A stretch of 9,609 nucleotides of DNA from Melioribacteraceae bacterium (GTDB taxonomy: Bacteria; Bacteroidota; Ignavibacteria; Ignavibacteriales; Melioribacteraceae). Positions 1 to 6,494 of the stretch are shown here, one piece after another. Within the stretch, counting starts at the first letter, position 1; each line of letters starts with the position of its first letter. The stretch is from contig JALWEC010000321.1 in assembly GCA_027036655.1 (NCBI GenBank), forward strand, positions 1 through 9,609, written 5' to 3'. Below the pieces are notes generated by a model. The model saw only the letters and a program-made list of their open reading frames with translations. It made no database searches and was not told where the DNA came from. Position numbers and translations under genes: made by a program.

Positions 1-233
1 ATAAATGGGGCGCGTGGGAACTCGGGTTTCGCTACAGTTATGTTAACCTTTCGGACGAAGGCGCTAACGTATTCGGCGGAGTAGCCGCTAATTACACATT
101 CGGTTTGAACTGCTACCCGAACCCGAATATGGTTTGGCAGCTTAACTATACTATGGTTCAAACATCGGAACATTCGGTAATCGGGAAAGACAACTTCAGT
201 TACGTTCAATTTATGACTAAATTTTTCTTCTAA
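1..233 (+). CDS. Phosphate-selective porin-like outer-membrane protein, C-terminal fragment
   Basis: The 5' end lies outside the window. Reading codons from position 3 gives 76 residues ending in TAA at 231-233. The fragment has alternating beta-strand character: a GAWELGFRYSYVNLSD strand, a turn rich in Gly and Asn, then a TFGLNCYPNPN segment, a LNYTMV strand and the terminal VQFMTKFFF. The pattern GAWELxxRYS...TxGLNWYxNPN is typical of the end of the OprO/OprP (Porin_O_P) family, and the last residue is Phe, as expected for the BAM-recognised terminal strand. The family forms 16-strand barrels that pass anions such as phosphate or polyphosphate. One oddity is Cys where the family usually has Trp in GLNWY. 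It is followed after 20 bp by a lipoprotein gene on the same strand, so the two are probably co-transcribed. Porin identity is fairly safe; substrate preference cannot be judged from this part. Confidence 0.72.
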   Translation, partial: KWGAWELGFRYSYVNLSDEGANVFGGVAANYTFGLNCYPNPNMVWQLNYTMVQTSEHSVIGKDNFSYVQFMTKFFF

Positions 234-253
234 AAAGAAAAGGAGCAATTAAA

Positions 254-1558
254 ATGAAAATCAAAGGTTTATTAATCACACTGCTTGCTTCCGTTTTTAT
301 TTTTACGGCTTGCAGCGTTAACGACACAGGCGATGAAGGAGATCAGCAGCCGCCGGCGACAGTGTATCATCTTTACATTAACGAATTTATGGCAAGCAAC
401 GACAACGCCTACGCCGACGAAAACGGCGAGTACGACGACTGGATTGAGCTTTACAATGCAGGAGATAAAGAAATTAATATTGCCGGGATGTACTTATCCG
501 ATAATCCCGACGATGCAACAAAATGGCAAATCCCGACCGGAAGCGATAAAACTAAAATTCCCGCAGGCGGTTTTCTTGTTCTTTGGGCTGACGGACAAAC
601 AGACCAAGGCGTTCTGCATTTACCGTTTAAGCTTTCGAGCGGCGGAGAAGCAATCGTAGTAACCGCTTCGGACGGCGAAACAACAATTGATCAGCATATT
701 TACGGACCGCAAACAACCGACATATCGGAAGGACGCGACCCGGACGGTAGCGACAACTGGGTTAAATTCAGCGTGCCTACTCCGGGAGCCTCCAATACGG
801 GAACGGTTGCGACTTTTCCGCCAACCATTGCCAACATTGTCGTTACGCCCGATACGGTTAGCGCATCCGACGCAGTTACTGTTACGGCAACTGTAACGGA
901 CGAAGACGGCGATTTGCAAACCGTAAAAATAATTTACGGCGCGGACCTCTCGGCAGGAACCGAAAAAGATATGACGGCTAACGGAGATACTTACACCGCT
1001 GATTTGGGAACATTTCCTGACGGAAGTACAATCTACTTCTACATAAAAGCTACGGATGCGGCTGCGCATGTCGCTTTATCGGATACGCTTTCTTTCCAAG
1101 TAGGATTTGTAGCTCCGGTTCTTTACATTAACGAATTTATGGCAAGCAACGACACTACATATCTTGATCCGACGACAAACGATTATCCCGATTGGATTGA
1201 AATTTATAACCCAAACTCCACGCCTATCGATATTGGCGGATATTATATCACGGACGGATTGGACGATTTAACGACTTGGCAGATTCCGACGACGGCTCCC
1301 GATTCAACAACTATTCCCGCCGGCGGATTTTTACTCCTTCTTGCTGATAAAAAACCGGAAGCCGGAGTTCTTCACGTTAACATTAAGTTAAGCGGAAGCG
1401 GAGAACAAATAGGTTTAACGGCTCCCAACGGAACAACGATTATCGATTCGCTTACTTTCGGACAACAAACAACCGACGTATCCGAAGGAAGAGAGCCTGA
1501 CGGAAGCGACAATTGGGTATTCTTTACAAATCCGACTCCGGGAGCAAGCAACAATTGA
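254..1558 (+). CDS. Lipoprotein with two lamin-tail domains flanking an Ig-like domain
   Basis: The 434-residue product starts with a lipoprotein signal peptide (hydrophobic residues 5-17, lipobox FTAC with Cys20). An acidic stretch SVNDTGDEGD follows, which in Bacteroidota often marks export to the cell surface. Residues about 40-181 and 290-433 are two copies of a lamin-tail (LTD) domain. Each opens with LYINEFMASND, continues with DWIEL/IYN, IPAGGFLxL and EGRxPDGSDNW, and closes with TPGASN. Between them, about 190-284, is a beta-rich Ig-like module containing a VTDEDGDLQTV segment. Bacterial LTD proteins are extracellular and often sit near secreted hydrolases, but their molecular role is not well defined. 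The start is supported by AGGAG at 241-245, 8 nt upstream of ATG. The gene lies between the porin and the propeller lipoprotein, with short or overlapping junctions. Probably a surface binding or scaffold protein; no catalytic motif is visible. Confidence 0.85.
   Translation: MKIKGLLITLLASVFIFTACSVNDTGDEGDQQPPATVYHLYINEFMASNDNAYADENGEYDDWIELYNAGDKEINIAGMYLSDNPDDATKWQIPTGSDKTKIPAGGFLVLWADGQTDQGVLHLPFKLSSGGEAIVVTASDGETTIDQHIYGPQTTDISEGRDPDGSDNWVKFSVPTPGASNTGTVATFPPTIANIVVTPDTVSASDAVTVTATVTDEDGDLQTVKIIYGADLSAGTEKDMTANGDTYTADLGTFPDGSTIYFYIKATDAAAHVALSDTLSFQVGFVAPVLYINEFMASNDTTYLDPTTNDYPDWIEIYNPNSTPIDIGGYYITDGLDDLTTWQIPTTAPDSTTIPAGGFLLLLADKKPEAGVLHVNIKLSGSGEQIGLTAPNGTTIIDSLTFGQQTTDVSEGREPDGSDNWVFFTNPTPGASNN
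371..403 (+). repeat. Intragenic duplication, first copy of a 33-nt identical segment
   Basis: These 33 bases, coding for the LYINEFMASND opening of the first lamin-tail domain, are identical to 1121-1153, which opens the second domain. The domain ends are also similar at DNA level (about 728-763 versus 1486-1521), with scattered synonymous changes. This indicates tandem domain duplication, with the opening segment unusually well preserved. Confidence 0.85.
1121..1153 (+). repeat. Intragenic duplication, second copy of the 33-nt segment
   Basis: This is the exact direct repeat of 371-403, 750 bp downstream in the same reading frame (750 is a multiple of three). Recombination between the two would delete one lamin-tail domain and the Ig-like module without a frameshift. 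Confidence 0.85.
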
Positions 1559-2316
1559 TTTTAAAAAACAGCTTAATATTGTTCCTCTTTCTTCTGATTT
1601 CAATAAGCTGTAAAGTTGAGGACTCGGTTGTTACTCCCGAACCGAGTCCCTCCTTTATTTCAAAAATCGCCGAATATCAAACCGGCGTTCTTGAGCCTTC
1701 CGGACTAACGCTCGGCAAAAATAACAAAACTCTATGGACTGTCTCTGACAATACAAACAATGTTTATCAGCTTGATTTGAAAGGGAATATTTTAAAGGAA
1801 GTAGAATTCAACGGAAACGATTTGGAAGGAATTACATTCGATACACGCGACGGAACGCTTTGGCTTGCCGAAGAAGAGTTAAGGGAACTTGTTCATATCG
1901 ACACTAACGGTACTGAACTCGGTCGTTTTAACGTTACTAATCTCGAGGGAAGCGGAAACAGCGGACTGGAAGGCATTTGCCTCGACACTGCGTTTACTAA
2001 ATTTGTGCTGAATGAAAAATCTCCGCGATTATGGGCAAAACTGAACAGCGGTTATTCCGCGGAAGAAATAAAAGAAATAACGGCTGTGCAGGACCTTTCC
2101 GGAATCTGGTACGAACCAAACGGGAACTTTTTCTGGATAGTAAGCGACCAATCGAAAAAGCTTTTCCAATGGAGTCCGAACAGAGGAGTAATTCAATCAG
2201 CCGACCTTGATTATTCCAAAGCCGAAGGCGTAACCGTTGATGAAGCGAGAAAAATAGTTTATATCGTCAGCGATAAAACCGGCAAGCTTTATCTTTATAA
2301 GATTAACGGGCAATAA
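1555..2316 (+). CDS. Lipoprotein beta-propeller, SdiA-regulated / phytase-esterase-like family
   Basis: The best start is TTG at 1555. It overlaps the previous stop as TTGA, has GGAG at 1541-1544 ten bases upstream, and places a lipoprotein signal peptide exactly at the N-terminus (MILKNSLILFLFLLISIS, then Cys19). The ATG at 1513 in the same frame would add 14 polar residues ahead of the hydrophobic core. The 253-residue product has blade-like repeats: SGLTLGKNNKTLWTVSD, LEGITFDTRDGTLWLAEE, LEGICLD, LSGIWYEPNGNFFWIVSD and AEGVTVDEARKIVYIVSD, each followed by a strand such as VYQLDLKG or LYLYKING. This matches the SdiA-regulated (YjiK-like) and esterase-like-phytase propeller group. Family members are exported; the substrate is generally unknown. 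KVED after the lipobox Cys hints at surface exposure. Translational coupling to the lamin-tail lipoprotein suggests they act together on the cell surface. Confidence 0.75.
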   Translation: MILKNSLILFLFLLISISCKVEDSVVTPEPSPSFISKIAEYQTGVLEPSGLTLGKNNKTLWTVSDNTNNVYQLDLKGNILKEVEFNGNDLEGITFDTRDGTLWLAEEELRELVHIDTNGTELGRFNVTNLEGSGNSGLEGICLDTAFTKFVLNEKSPRLWAKLNSGYSAEEIKEITAVQDLSGIWYEPNGNFFWIVSDQSKKLFQWSPNRGVIQSADLDYSKAEGVTVDEARKIVYIVSDKTGKLYLYKINGQ

Positions 2317-2357
2317 AAATCCCTATGAAAAAATAATTTAACATTGCAATTAGCGAC

Positions 2358-2377
2358 GTTTCCGCATATTGGGAAAC
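2358..2377. terminator. Small hairpin between convergent genes, possible weak terminator
   Basis: GTTTCC (2358-2363) pairs with GGAAAC (2372-2377) across an 8-nt loop. It lies in the 73-bp gap between the stop codons of the propeller lipoprotein (plus) and mnmA (minus). There is no T-run directly after it on either strand, so termination function is doubtful. It is simply the only candidate in this gap. Confidence 0.25.
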
Positions 2378-2389
2378 TGAAATCCGAAA

Positions 2390-3487
2390 CTAAGCTTTAA
2401 TTATCCCGCCGACAAGCAGATAACCTTTTTCGTCATAAAAAACAGCCGACTGTCCGGGAGTAACCGCTAATTTGGGATTGAAAAATCTCACCTTCAAATA
2501 ATTCAAGCCGCTTTCGACTACTTCAGCCGGAGTTCCCGTGTCGTTGTATCTGATTTTCCCTATCACCTCATCGCCCGGGTTAAACGATCCGACCGAAACA
2601 AAATTCAATTTTTCAACTACAACTTCATCCGAGTAAAGCTCCTCCTTATCTCCGATTTCTATTGTGTTGTTTTCAGCGTCAATTTTTTTTACATAAACGG
2701 GATGCCCGAACGTTACTCCGATTCCTTTTCTCTGCCCTATCGTGTAAAAGGGAATTCCTTTGTGCTTACCTACAACTTCGCCGTGATAGATTATATCTCC
2801 ATGCTCGACTTTTTTAACTTTCTCGGGAACTCTTTCCCTGATGAAACGCTCGTAATCATTATCTGTAACAAAACAAATTTCCTGACTGTCGGGTTTCTTT
2901 GCTACGCTTAAATTGAATTTTTCCGCAAATTCCCTTACTTCAGCTTTAGAATATTTACCAAGAGGAAGAATAGTTCGTTTAAGACTTTCCTGAGTTAAGC
3001 CCCAAAGCGCGTAAGTTTGATCTTTATGTGAATCCTTGGCGTTTGCAAGAAAATAACGACCTGTTTTTTCGTTAAATCCTGCAACTGCGTAATGCCCTGT
3101 CGCTACAAATTCGGCTTCAAGTTCGTCCGCCGTAGTTAATAATTCTTCCCACTTAATTTTTCTGTTGCAGAGCGTGCACGGATTCGGCGTTTTACCTTTA
3201 AGATATTCATCAATAAAATAGGAGATAACGGTTTCTTCAAAACGTTTGGAAAAATCCACTACTCGGTGAGGAAAATCAAACTCCTTCGCAACGGCTTTCG
3301 CGTCAAAAATTGCGTCGAGCGAACAGCACGCGTTGGCGTGTTTCGGCGCTCCGGCGGAATCCTCCATATATCCCCATGTTTTCATCGTAATCCCGATAAC
3401 TTCGTATCCCGCCTGTTTTAACAAAACCGCCGCGACGGAAGAATCGACTCCCCCGCTCATTGCAACCACAACTCTATTTTTTATCAT
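2390..3487 (-). CDS. mnmA: tRNA-specific 2-thiouridylase MnmA
   Basis: MnmA adenylates U34 of the Lys, Glu and Gln tRNA anticodons and replaces O2 with sulfur to give the 2-thiouridine of mnm5s2U. It acts in the cytoplasm and takes persulfide sulfur from the cellular relay. The 365-residue length is typical. Visible motifs are the PP-loop SGGVDSS at 11-17, the catalytic Cys104 in NPCTLCNRKIKW, GHY at 131-133, the tRNA-binding KDQTY at 155-159, the second catalytic Cys205 in DSQEICFV, and GQRKGIG at 251-257 leading into the C-terminal beta-barrel. A Cys-Cys pair (54-55, CCSLDA) in the N-terminal domain is a variant seen in some FCB-group proteins. The start ATG (3485-3487) has no clear Shine-Dalgarno, only an A-rich leader. 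It is monocistronic here, convergent with the lipoprotein operon and divergent from the 4601-7222 operon. Confidence 0.97.
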   Translation of the reverse strand: MIKNRVVVAMSGGVDSSVAAVLLKQAGYEVIGITMKTWGYMEDSAGAPKHANACCSLDAIFDAKAVAKEFDFPHRVVDFSKRFEETVISYFIDEYLKGKTPNPCTLCNRKIKWEELLTTADELEAEFVATGHYAVAGFNEKTGRYFLANAKDSHKDQTYALWGLTQESLKRTILPLGKYSKAEVREFAEKFNLSVAKKPDSQEICFVTDNDYERFIRERVPEKVKKVEHGDIIYHGEVVGKHKGIPFYTIGQRKGIGVTFGHPVYVKKIDAENNTIEIGDKEELYSDEVVVEKLNFVSVGSFNPGDEVIGKIRYNDTGTPAEVVESGLNYLKVRFFNPKLAVTPGQSAVFYDEKGYLLVGGIIKA

Positions 3488-3614
3488 TTATTTTCTTTTG
3501 CTTTTAATCCGAATTAAAGTGCTGAAAAATAAGGAAAAATTGTTTTATGAGGCGCATCAATTCAATCTTCTCAAAATCGCTTCTTCTGATTTTTTTTGTT
3601 GAAATCTACTTTTA
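3488..3614. promoter_or_regulatory. mnmA upstream region
   Basis: These 127 bp precede mnmA on the minus strand and must hold its promoter if it is transcribed alone. The only structure seen is the palindrome TTTAAT-CCGA-ATTAAA at 3503-3518, 16-31 bases from the start codon, which could be a small operator or chance in AT-rich DNA. I could not assign -35 and -10 boxes with confidence. Confidence 0.3.
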
Positions 3615-4333
3615 GAAGGCTTTGCATAACCTACTATATATGTCATTCTGGTTCCGCCTTAGCGGGAGAAGAACCTCAGAACCGGTAAATATACCCGAAT
3701 TGAAAAATACTTCGGACGACTTTCACCTCTGACTTGGCGGACTCAATATGCGATTATCAAAAAATATAAACAAACATATTGTCTGTAATCGGCAATTCAG
3801 AGTTTAGTTTTTTCTTAATCCCGAAGGGATTATTCCGCCAAGGCGGATCTATAGAATTTCATTTATATTAAATTATTCGACCCCGTTGGAGTCGCATATA
3901 ATTTTTAATTCATTCTTCTATTAATATATGAATCCTTCGGATTCAGTAATTCAGAGTTAAATTATTGGTATTGGTAAATGGATTTTTGGTTAGAAATGAT
4001 ACATCTTGTAAAAAATTATCAAAAAAAATATTTTCCCAAGCACTTCTAATTACAGTATTATTATTCAAATCTATTTTTATTTATGAAACTACTCCCGACT
4101 TTTGTCGGCTTTTTTGCTAAAGCAAAAACGTATAGTATTACAATTTAACTCCTCGTTTTATTTGTCAAGATTTTTTGTAATCCGCCAAAGCGAAGTTTAT
4201 TGTTCTGAAAAATAAATTCAAGGTTCAAAGTCCGCCGACTTAGGCGAAGTGGCAGACTAAACTCTTTTCATAATTAATAATTCAAAATTCATCATTCATC
4301 CGCCACGGCGGATTGCGGCTTGCCTCGATATGA
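3615..4333 (+). repeat. Hairpin-rich long intergenic repeat, copy 1 (about 719 bp)
   Basis: It begins with GAAGGCTTTGCATAAC and TGTCATTCTG and ends near CGATATGA at 4326-4333, aligning with 7223-7858 over most of its length. Shared blocks include 3803-3862, with near-identical hairpins TAATCCC-GAA-GGGATTA (3816-3832) and TCCGCC-AA-GGCGGA (3834-3847), and TGAATCC-TTC-GGATTCA (3929-3945). Others are CCGAC-TTTT-GTCGG (4095-4108), TTTTTGC-TAAA-GCAAAAA (4111-4128) and ATCCGCC-AC-GGCGGAT (4298-4313). A CGACCCC-GTT-GGAGTCG hairpin at 3879-3895 has one mismatch. Compared with copy 2 it carries an insertion of roughly 40 bp around 3700-3750, and its first hairpin (3653-3667) has a different, imperfect sequence. 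There is no plausible gene inside. The composition resembles REP/BIME-type mosaics, but the mechanism of spread is unknown. Confidence 0.85.
4095..4128 (+). other. Double hairpin with T-run inside repeat copy 1
   Basis: The stem CCGAC/GTCGG (loop TTTT, 4095-4108) is followed by CTTTTTTGC and then a second stem TTTTTGC/GCAAAAA (4111-4117 with 4122-4128, loop TAAA). The first hairpin plus T-run has the form of an intrinsic terminator on the plus strand. Here it lies upstream of the 4601 operon with no plus-strand gene before it, so it would only block read-through toward the operon. Confidence 0.45.
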
Positions 4334-4383
4334 AATAAGACTTATTTGTAACACAGTTTGCCCGCTCCGCTAAGCAAACTGTG
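4333..4383. repeat. Pair of adjacent inverted repeats at the end of repeat copy 1
   Basis: AAATAAG-A-CTTATTT (4333-4347) is directly followed by a perfect 10-bp inverted repeat, CACAGTTTGC (4352-4361) with GCAAACTGTG (4374-4383), around a 12-nt GC-rich loop. Neither is present after copy 2, so they are not part of the shared repeat. A dispersed hairpin element or a transcription-factor site are both possible. Confidence 0.6.
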
Positions 4384-4484
4384 CTACAATAAACTGTTTA
4401 TAATTTGAAATTTTCGATTGAAAAATTTTTTATGACAATTTGGTGATAACATATAACTCTCGTCGTTATGAATTTCATTACAGG

Positions 4485-4506
4485 GGAAAATTATTTTTCC
4501 TATAAT
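4485..4506 (+). promoter_or_regulatory. Palindrome abutting a candidate -10 box
   Basis: GGAAAA-TTAT-TTTTCC (4485-4500) is immediately followed by TATAAT (4501-4506), about 95 nt before the operon start. If TATAAT is the -10 element, the palindrome would fill the spacer and part of the -35 region, a usual position for a repressor site. There is no good -35 match, and AT-rich DNA yields such sites by chance. Confidence 0.25.
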
Positions 4507-4588
4507 CTTATTAAGGAAAATATTAAATTAAATCAGTCGAAAAGATTTTTTTTTGAAAACTTATTCAATTAATTGATTTTGAAAAAAC

Positions 4589-4592
4589 GGAG
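4589..4592 (+). promoter_or_regulatory. Ribosome binding site of the first operon gene
   Basis: GGAG lies 8 nt before ATG 4601. It is one of only a few clear Shine-Dalgarno sequences in the window; mnmA and the MATE gene lack one. Confidence 0.7.
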
Positions 4593-4600
4593 ATGTAAAA

Positions 4601-5617
4601 ATGATTAATCTTGATAGAAACGAAAATTTTTACGGACCTGCCCCAAAATGTTTTGAAGCGTTGAATAATATCGGCAAACTCGATATGAGCATATACTCCA
4701 AAGCATATTTAAAAGGCGTACAGAGCGATTTATCCGAAAGACTTGCTAATGACTATTCAATTGAGGAAAAACAGGTAATCTTAGGCTACGGCGCCGAAGA
4801 GATTCTTAAACTGACAGTACAAGCTTATTTAAAAGAAGGCGACAAATTAATGGTGCCTTCATATTCTTGGTGGTACTACAAAAAAATTGCCGAAGAGGTC
4901 GGCTGCGGAAATGTTGAATACGGAATGAAGAAAACCGAAACTTCCTTTGAATATGACGCCGATTCTTTTATCGAAATTTACGAACGCGAAAAACCGAAAG
5001 TCATATTTATCGCCTCTCCAAATAATCCGACGGGAAACTCCATAGATAACAAAACGTTAACCCGAATTCTCGATAAAGTTTCGGACGCCGTAGTTCTTTT
5101 TGATCAGGCTTACGTGTTTGGGCTTCACGCCGAAGAAACCGGAGATTTGCTGGCGAAATACCCGAACATAATTATCGCTCGTACTTTCTCCAAATATTTT
5201 GCGCTTGCGTCAATGCGTATCGGATACGGATTAGTTGGGAAAAACTTAACCCGTCTGATGGAATTCGCTCACAGATATCTCGGGTTTAATTACATTTCGG
5301 AGCAAGTTGCTCTTGCAGCGCTTGATTCTACGGATTACTATGAAGAGATTGCCGCAAAGATGGAAGCCGATAAAGAGCTTTATTACAAAGAGCTTGGAGC
5401 AATTGAAGGTTTTACGGTTTATCCTTCGGACGGTAATTTCATCCTTGTGGAAATTCCGGAAGAAATAAAAGAGCCTCTGAAAAAGTTTTTACTCGAACGG
5501 GAAATCGTAATCAAATTTATGAACGAGGAACTTCTTAATCATCATTTGAGAATTACAATCGGCACGCAAGAACAAAATGCCGAGGTTATTAAAGCAATTA
5601 AGGAATTTTTTACTTAA
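4601..5617 (+). CDS. HisC/CobD-type fold-I PLP enzyme (aminotransferase or aminoacid-phosphate decarboxylase)
   Basis: The 338-residue product is a class I/II, fold-type I PLP enzyme. It shows RNENFYGP at 6-13 in place of the NENPYGP of HisC, GAEE at 64-67, SPNNPTGN at 139-146 (Asn142 contacts the cofactor), and FDQAY with Asp168 and Tyr171. The Schiff-base lysine is Lys198 in RTFSK; MRIGYG contains the phosphate-binding Arg206, and LRITIGT contains the substrate-carboxylate Arg317. Histidinol-phosphate aminotransferase (HisC) and threonine-phosphate decarboxylase (CobD) share all these positions, so the sequence alone does not decide the reaction. The context argues against histidine biosynthesis: no his gene is nearby, and the next two genes, joined by a 1-nt gap and then a 4-nt overlap, handle CDP-alcohols. 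A role in making an amino-alcohol phosphate or aminophosphonate is therefore likely. It has GGAG 8 nt upstream. Confidence 0.85.
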   Translation: MINLDRNENFYGPAPKCFEALNNIGKLDMSIYSKAYLKGVQSDLSERLANDYSIEEKQVILGYGAEEILKLTVQAYLKEGDKLMVPSYSWWYYKKIAEEVGCGNVEYGMKKTETSFEYDADSFIEIYEREKPKVIFIASPNNPTGNSIDNKTLTRILDKVSDAVVLFDQAYVFGLHAEETGDLLAKYPNIIIARTFSKYFALASMRIGYGLVGKNLTRLMEFAHRYLGFNYISEQVALAALDSTDYYEEIAAKMEADKELYYKELGAIEGFTVYPSDGNFILVEIPEEIKEPLKKFLLEREIVIKFMNEELLNHHLRITIGTQEQNAEVIKAIKEFFT

Positions 5618-5618
5618 G

Positions 5619-6494
5619 ATGATTAAACGCTGGTTTAACGAATACAAAAGTTCTCTGAAAATGGTTGAGGTTGAGGAAATTCTCGACCTCGTTTTTTACC
5701 GCCCTTTGGCTTTTATTGTCGTCAAAATCCTTTACCGGACAAACCTTACGCCCAATCAAATAACCTTCGCGGCGATTATCTGGGCTGTTATCGGCGCTGT
5801 TCTTTTTGTGAAAGAATATGTAATTCTCGCCGGAATTTTCTTTATCCTTTACGATGTTTTTGATTGCGCAGACGGAATGGTTGCACGACTTAAAAAGAAC
5901 GGCACTCCAATCGGCAGAGTTGTTGACGGCTTTGCCGATTACATAGCAACGGGAGCGGCTTATCTCGCAATCGGTTTTGGATTTGCCGGTCATTCTTCCC
6001 ACCCGCAGTTTTATTGGATTTTAACTATTGCGGCGGCGGCAAGCAATATTTTTCACGCTGTTTCGCTTGATTATTACCGTAACCGCTTTCTTGATTATGC
6101 CTTCGACAGAAACTCTCTGCTCGGAGACGATTTAGCCGAACATCTTGAGGCGTACAATGACATCAAAGATAAACCGGGCAATTATTTTGCAAAACTTCTT
6201 TACAAAATCTATTTCGTTTATTCCAAAATACAGCTTAAGCTCACCGTGAAACAAACCGACAACGTTGGCAAAATATATGATAAAAAAGATTTTCTGGAAA
6301 GGAACAAGTTCATACTAAGACTTTGGACTTTCATCGGTCCCACAACCGAACTTACTTTTTTTATTATTACGGCAATGACAGGAACAATTGAATACTACCT
6401 TTGGGGAATGGTAACGTTTTTGAATATTTATGCAATTTTACTTCACATTACACAATTTCACATCAACTCAATTACGGATAAAGCTGCGCAATGA
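5619..6494 (+). CDS. CDP-alcohol phosphatidyltransferase family membrane enzyme
   Basis: Members of this family transfer a phospho-alcohol from a CDP-alcohol to a second alcohol in the membrane. The 291-residue protein carries the full signature D-x2-D-G-x2-A-R-x8-G-x3-D-x3-D as Asp82, Asp85, Gly86, Ala89, Arg90, Gly99, Asp103 and Asp107. The aspartates bind metal and the last is the presumed catalytic base. LTPNQIT at 43-49 is the usual entry to the first core helix. Hydrophobic segments fall near 46-64, 67-80, 108-124, 131-149, 241-255 and 260-278, with a charged soluble stretch of about 80 residues at 150-230. ATG 5619 is 1 nt past the previous stop. AAGGA lies 14 nt upstream, rather far. 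An ATG at 5577 would overlap the upstream gene by 41 nt and has no ribosome site, so I prefer 5619. The acceptor (diacylglycerol, inositol phosphate or other) is unknown. Confidence 0.9.
   Translation: MIKRWFNEYKSSLKMVEVEEILDLVFYRPLAFIVVKILYRTNLTPNQITFAAIIWAVIGAVLFVKEYVILAGIFFILYDVFDCADGMVARLKKNGTPIGRVVDGFADYIATGAAYLAIGFGFAGHSSHPQFYWILTIAAAASNIFHAVSLDYYRNRFLDYAFDRNSLLGDDLAEHLEAYNDIKDKPGNYFAKLLYKIYFVYSKIQLKLTVKQTDNVGKIYDKKDFLERNKFILRLWTFIGPTTELTFFIITAMTGTIEYYLWGMVTFLNIYAILLHITQFHINSITDKAAQ

Larger units (their letters stand above)
4334..4600 (+). promoter_or_regulatory. Upstream region of the three-gene operon
   Basis: This strongly AT-rich stretch lies between the end of repeat copy 1 and the first operon gene. 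It contains two inverted repeats at its left end (4333-4383, listed separately), two exact TATAAT hexamers (4399-4404 and 4501-4506), and a palindrome abutting the second one. Neither TATAAT has a convincing TTGACA-like partner at 16-18 bp, so the promoter position is open. No coding region is seen. Confidence 0.4.

Noticed and set aside
620..1069. 149-codon minus-strand open frame
   Set aside because: It is antisense to the lamin-tail lipoprotein, and its Arg/Ser-rich composition is typical of shadow frames.
1513..1554. ATG 1513 as start of the propeller lipoprotein
   Set aside because: It puts 14 polar residues before the signal peptide and overlaps the upstream gene by 46 bp; TTG 1555 has a ribosome site and a proper lipoprotein N-terminus.
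3333..3602. 89-codon plus-strand open frame
   Set aside because: Most of it is antisense to the 5' end of mnmA, and the rest is AT-rich leader with low-complexity translation.
3615..4333. CRISPR array or insertion sequence
   Set aside because: The hairpins are not regularly spaced identical repeats with spacers, and no transposase or cas-like frame is present in any copy.
3488..4600. tRNA, small RNA gene or riboswitch in the large intergenic region
   Set aside because: No cloverleaf, TTCGA-type T-loop or recognisable riboswitch core was found; the structure there is explained by short independent hairpins of the repeat.
4601..5617. Histidine biosynthesis hisC
   Set aside because: The core motifs fit HisC broadly, but NENP is changed to NENF and the partners are CDP-alcohol enzymes, not his genes. 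The name would claim too much.
5577..5618. ATG 5577 as start of the CDP-alcohol phosphatidyltransferase
   Set aside because: It lies inside the preceding gene without a ribosome site, and the added residues are only the shifted reading of the PLP enzyme's C-terminus.
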